Origin: Sorex araneus
Taxonomy: Eukaryota > Chordata > Mammalia > Eulipotyphla > Soricidae
Assembly (NCBI RefSeq): GCF_027595985.1
Contig: NC_073306.1
Span: 84,493,599-84,557,598 of the forward strand
Reading direction: 5' to 3'
Length of the DNA stretch: 64,000 nt
The notes under the pieces are model-generated. The model was not told the DNA's origin. It ran no database searches and saw nothing but the letters and a program-made list of their open reading frames with translations. Below are positions 61,401-64,000 of this stretch, in pieces. The translations under genes were made by a program, and so were the position numbers. Position 1 is the first letter of the stretch. Each line of letters opens with the position of its first letter.

Positions 61401-61854
61401 CAGCATTATTTATGGGGCCCCACCCGGTGGTACTCAGGAATCACTCCTGGTGGGGTTCGGGGAATCCAAGCCGGGTCAGCCGCGTGCAAGGCAGTGCCTT
61501 TCCCCACTGTACTAGCTTTCCGGCACCTAGAAATAAGTTTTTTTAACCTCGGAATCAGGCTGCCTTAACGAGATGAGGACCTAGCCTCCATCCACGAGAA
61601 ATGCGTGAAACTGCACAAAGAACACGATCCCGCGCAAATGAGAAATCGAAGCTTGCTGGGGGTGGTGGTTGGAGAAACACAATGTAGGCCCCCAGAAAAA
61701 AAGCCCATCGCGGTGCGGGTTCTCCCCGCGTCCGGGGTTTGCAACATAGAGCCGGAGGGTCACGGCCCCGACTGGCCTCATCCCCGACCTCCCCGGGGCT
61801 CCGAGTCGCGCTCCGGGCCCTCGCGTACAACCCCGCACGGGTCCCGCTCCTCAC

Positions 61855-62120
61855 CGAGAGTCGCGGCCCGGGTCTCCGCTCGCGGCCCACGGCAGACACT
61901 GGCAAGAACGCGCTCCCCCAGCCGCACGGCTCGCACGCTCAGGGCCGGCACCGGTCGCCCGGCAGGAAACGACGCAACGCGCAGCCGCCGCGGCCTCCAA
62001 GCCCCGGGCCGGCCGGGGGGCGCCGGGCCGCCGCCGGCGCGCTCGGGGCCGCCGGGCGGACGAGGGGGCGGGCGCCCCGCGGCTCCGCGGCCTGCGAGGT
62101 CAGTCGGGCGCGGCGTCAGC
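61855..62120 (-). other. DAP3: Candidate non-coding first exon of DAP3
   Basis: The first good minus-strand 5' splice site in the island is CTCTCG|gtgagg, with the last exon base at 61855. Coding exon 1 has a splice acceptor immediately upstream of its ATG, so a separate 5' UTR exon is required. The upstream limit given is a guess. Confidence 0.4.
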
Positions 62121-62224
62121 CCGCCCTCCCGCGAGAGCCAGGCCCAGGGCCCGCCGCGCCCGCGCCGGCCCGAACGCCGCTCCCCCGCTCGGCGGCCGCG
62201 GGGAATGGAACCGTCCGCGGGGGG

Positions 62225-62265
62225 CATTGTGGGAGGCGCGCGCGGGGCGGGGGCGTGTGGGCGGG

Positions 62266-62299
<34 letters not shown>

Positions 62300-62388
62300 T
62301 TGGTGGCCGTGGGGGCGGGGAAGGGGGGGGCGGAAAGGAGAGCTGGAGGAGGCGGAGGCGGAGGAGGCCCGGGCTCGCGCCGCCGGAG
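62225..62388 (+). other. ASH1L: Candidate non-coding first exon of ASH1L
   Basis: Purine-rich stretch ending GCCGCCGGAG|gtacgtgg, a good plus-strand donor. The ASH1L identity rests only on synteny with mouse and on ASH1L having non-coding 5' sequence; no coding exon lies in the window. The start is arbitrary, and other donors at 62854 and 63053 are alternatives. Confidence 0.3.
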
Positions 62389-62688
62389 GTACGTGGAGGG
62401 CCCGCGCCCACGCCGGCCTGACAGGGGCCGAGGGAAAGTGGGGGGGGCGCGCGGGGGCGCCCCGGAGCGCGCGCGACCGGGCTGGCGGGCGCGCAAGGTG
62501 GCCGGAGGCGGCGGTGGGTGGGAGCGGCGCGCGGCCGGTCCAGACCCGCACTCGGGCGCGTGCGGCGGCCGCGGGGGGCGGGCCGCGGGGGGGGCGCGGG
62601 CGCGGAGGGGGCGGGGGACGGTGCGGGGCCCGCGGCGCGCTCCGCTCCCTCCCTGCTGAGGCGCCGCCGCCGCCGCCGCCGCCGCGCC

Positions 62689-62700
62689 GCCGCCATCTTG
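62689..62700 (-). promoter_or_regulatory. YY1 binding site
   Basis: GCCGCCATCTTG on plus (CAAGATGGCGGC on minus) is the full YY1 consensus, commonly located just downstream of CpG-island start sites. Confidence 0.65.
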
Positions 62701-64000
62701 AGCTGGCTCGGCGGAGGGGGAGCTGCTCTCCGTCTCGGCCGGCGGGACCCGCCTCCCCGCGCGGCCCCCGCGAGCCCCACGCCTTTCCCTTCTCCGCGCT
62801 CCATTTCCGCCCGCCCGCGGGCCGCCGCCTGACCAACGGGAGGGCCGGGCGGCGGGTGAGGCGCGCGACGGCGGCCGCCCCCCTCGGCTCCCCACTTGCC
62901 TGCGCGCCCCGCGCCCGGCGGCCGCGGCCTGAGACGCGACGAGCGCTGCCGCCCAGGAGGCCTCGGGCCTACGCGCTCCCGCCCGGCGGTGCCGCCCGCC
63001 GCTTCCTGGGAGCGCCTGTCACCTTCGGGACCCGGAGCTCCAGGAGCGCGGGGGTAAGGATGGGGGAGGGGAGCCTGCGGCGCCCGCGCGGTCGTGCCCC
63101 GCGGGGCGAGGGGGACCCTGACAGCGGGCGGCGGGCGGGGGAGGGCGCGGGCGCGCGGGAGGCGGAGCCGCCGGGGCCCCTGACAGGCTCGTGGGTGCTG
63201 TGGCGGCGCGGCGGGAGCACCCCCGAGGCGGCTGCGCGTCCGTGCTCCAGGGTGGGGGTGGGGGTGGGGGCGGGCGGCTGACTTGCGGGGTCAGGTCGGC
63301 AGCGTGCCCCGCTTGCCCCCGCACCCCTCCCGGCGCCGTGCTGCTTGGCGGGTGGGAACGCCAGCGCCGCGGTGGCCTTTTAGGAAGTTGGAATGGATGC
63401 GCTGGGCGAGTTGGTGCGGGAGATGCCGCGAGGACCGAGGGGGATGTCGGCGGCTGTGGGGGTGCTGGTGGGTGCGCGTGGGGAAGGGCAGAATTGCGGC
63501 CTGGGGATGCCCCGCTCCGGAGTCGGCGGGTGCTCCACAGGCAACTTGGGGAGGGGGTCCCGTGCATCTGTGCCGATTCTTCAAGGGTGGGGGCTGCGGG
63601 AGGTCTCGCAGGACGGGACGTCGCATGGGGGGTGTTTTAGGGACCAGAAGCAGGTCGGTGTGGGGTCCCGGGCACACCTGTCCCGCGGCATGAGCGCTAG
63701 TAGCCCCGTAGGTCCCTCCAACTGGTGTGAATCCTGCGAGTACGGAGGCCGGAACTTGGCGACGTGCGCGAGCCCTGGGAGAGTGAGGGCTCGGGTGGCG
63801 TTTTGTTGACTCCAGTGGACAGGAAGACTTGCTCGCAGAGGGAAGCCCTTCACCCCTGCCGGGTATTCTTTACACGTGTCTTTGTGATCCGAATCTTTTG
63901 CGAGAATGGCAGGGGTTTTCCTCCGTTCACAAAAATCGGAGGTTCAGGTGTACAAGGTAAATTCCCCAAGGTCACATCCCGGGGGTGGGGTTGGAAACGC

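Larger units (their letters stand above)
61720..63620. promoter_or_regulatory. CpG island, bidirectional promoter of DAP3 (-) and the right-hand plus-strand gene (probably ASH1L)
   Basis: About 1.9 kb of very high GC, dense CpG sequence with GCC/GGC trinucleotide runs. It starts just upstream of the 5'-most DAP3 donor candidate and has plus-strand donor-like sites at 62389 (GGAG|gtacgt), 62854 (GGCGG|gtgagg) and 63053 (GGGG|gtaagg). No TATA box is seen. In mouse the head-to-head partner of Dap3 is Ash1l. The 558-codon plus and 352-codon minus open frames here are GC-driven, not genes. Confidence 0.85.

Noticed and set aside
61605-63281. Long plus-strand open frame (558 codons) in the CpG island, and overlapping long minus-strand frames
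   Set aside because: Arg/Gly/Ala/Pro-only composition and simultaneous open frames on both strands are what GC-rich promoter DNA produces; no domain is recognised.

Overview
This is vertebrate (mammalian) nuclear DNA: multi-exon genes with GT-AG introns, two CpG-island promoters, MIR and L1 relics, and very many copies of one tRNA-derived SINE. That SINE (A-box-like TAGCACAGCGGG, B-box GGTTCGATTCC, a body containing CATATGGTCCCC, an A-rich tail) matches what I know as the SOR family of Sorex shrews, so a soricid shrew such as Sorex is the most likely source.

Layout. (1) 437-14512, plus strand: the last 14 coding exons of GON4L, covering the YY1AP1-homologous region, the PAH repeats and the C-terminal SANT/Myb-like domain. 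The 5' part of the gene lies to the left of the window. (2) 14836-19482, minus strand: all of MSTO1 (misato) in 14 coding exons, tail-to-tail with GON4L, starting in a CpG island at about 19.06-20.06 kb. Its exon 5/exon 6 junction is one base out of frame. (3) About 20.1-27.8 kb: intergenic, mostly stacked SINEs, one L1 3' fragment and about 0.9 kb of unique sequence. (4) 27831-50644, minus strand: all 12 coding exons of DAP3 (mitochondrial ribosomal protein mS29), intact at 396 residues, with a non-coding first exon probably ending at 61855 in a second CpG island. (5) 61.7-63.6 kb: a bidirectional CpG-island promoter. By synteny the gene leaving it to the right on the plus strand should be ASH1L; only non-coding 5' sequence is present.

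The order GON4L(+) - MSTO1(-) - DAP3(-) - ASH1L promoter(+) is the single-copy arrangement known from mouse. In anthropoid primates a segmental duplication added YY1AP1 and an MSTO pseudogene. The genes are not an operon. MSTO1 and DAP3 both have mitochondrial roles; GON4L and ASH1L are chromatin and transcription regulators.

Most translated frames in the window that are not exons come either from the SINE (recurring peptides such as [20 protein letters not shown]) or from GC-rich promoter sequence. I see no novel enzyme, defence or mobile system. The most notable signals are the MSTO1 frame slip, a 25-bp array grown from inside a SINE, a twin-primed 5'-inverted L1 with an 18-bp target duplication, two SINE families that share a tRNA-like head, and two bidirectional promoters.
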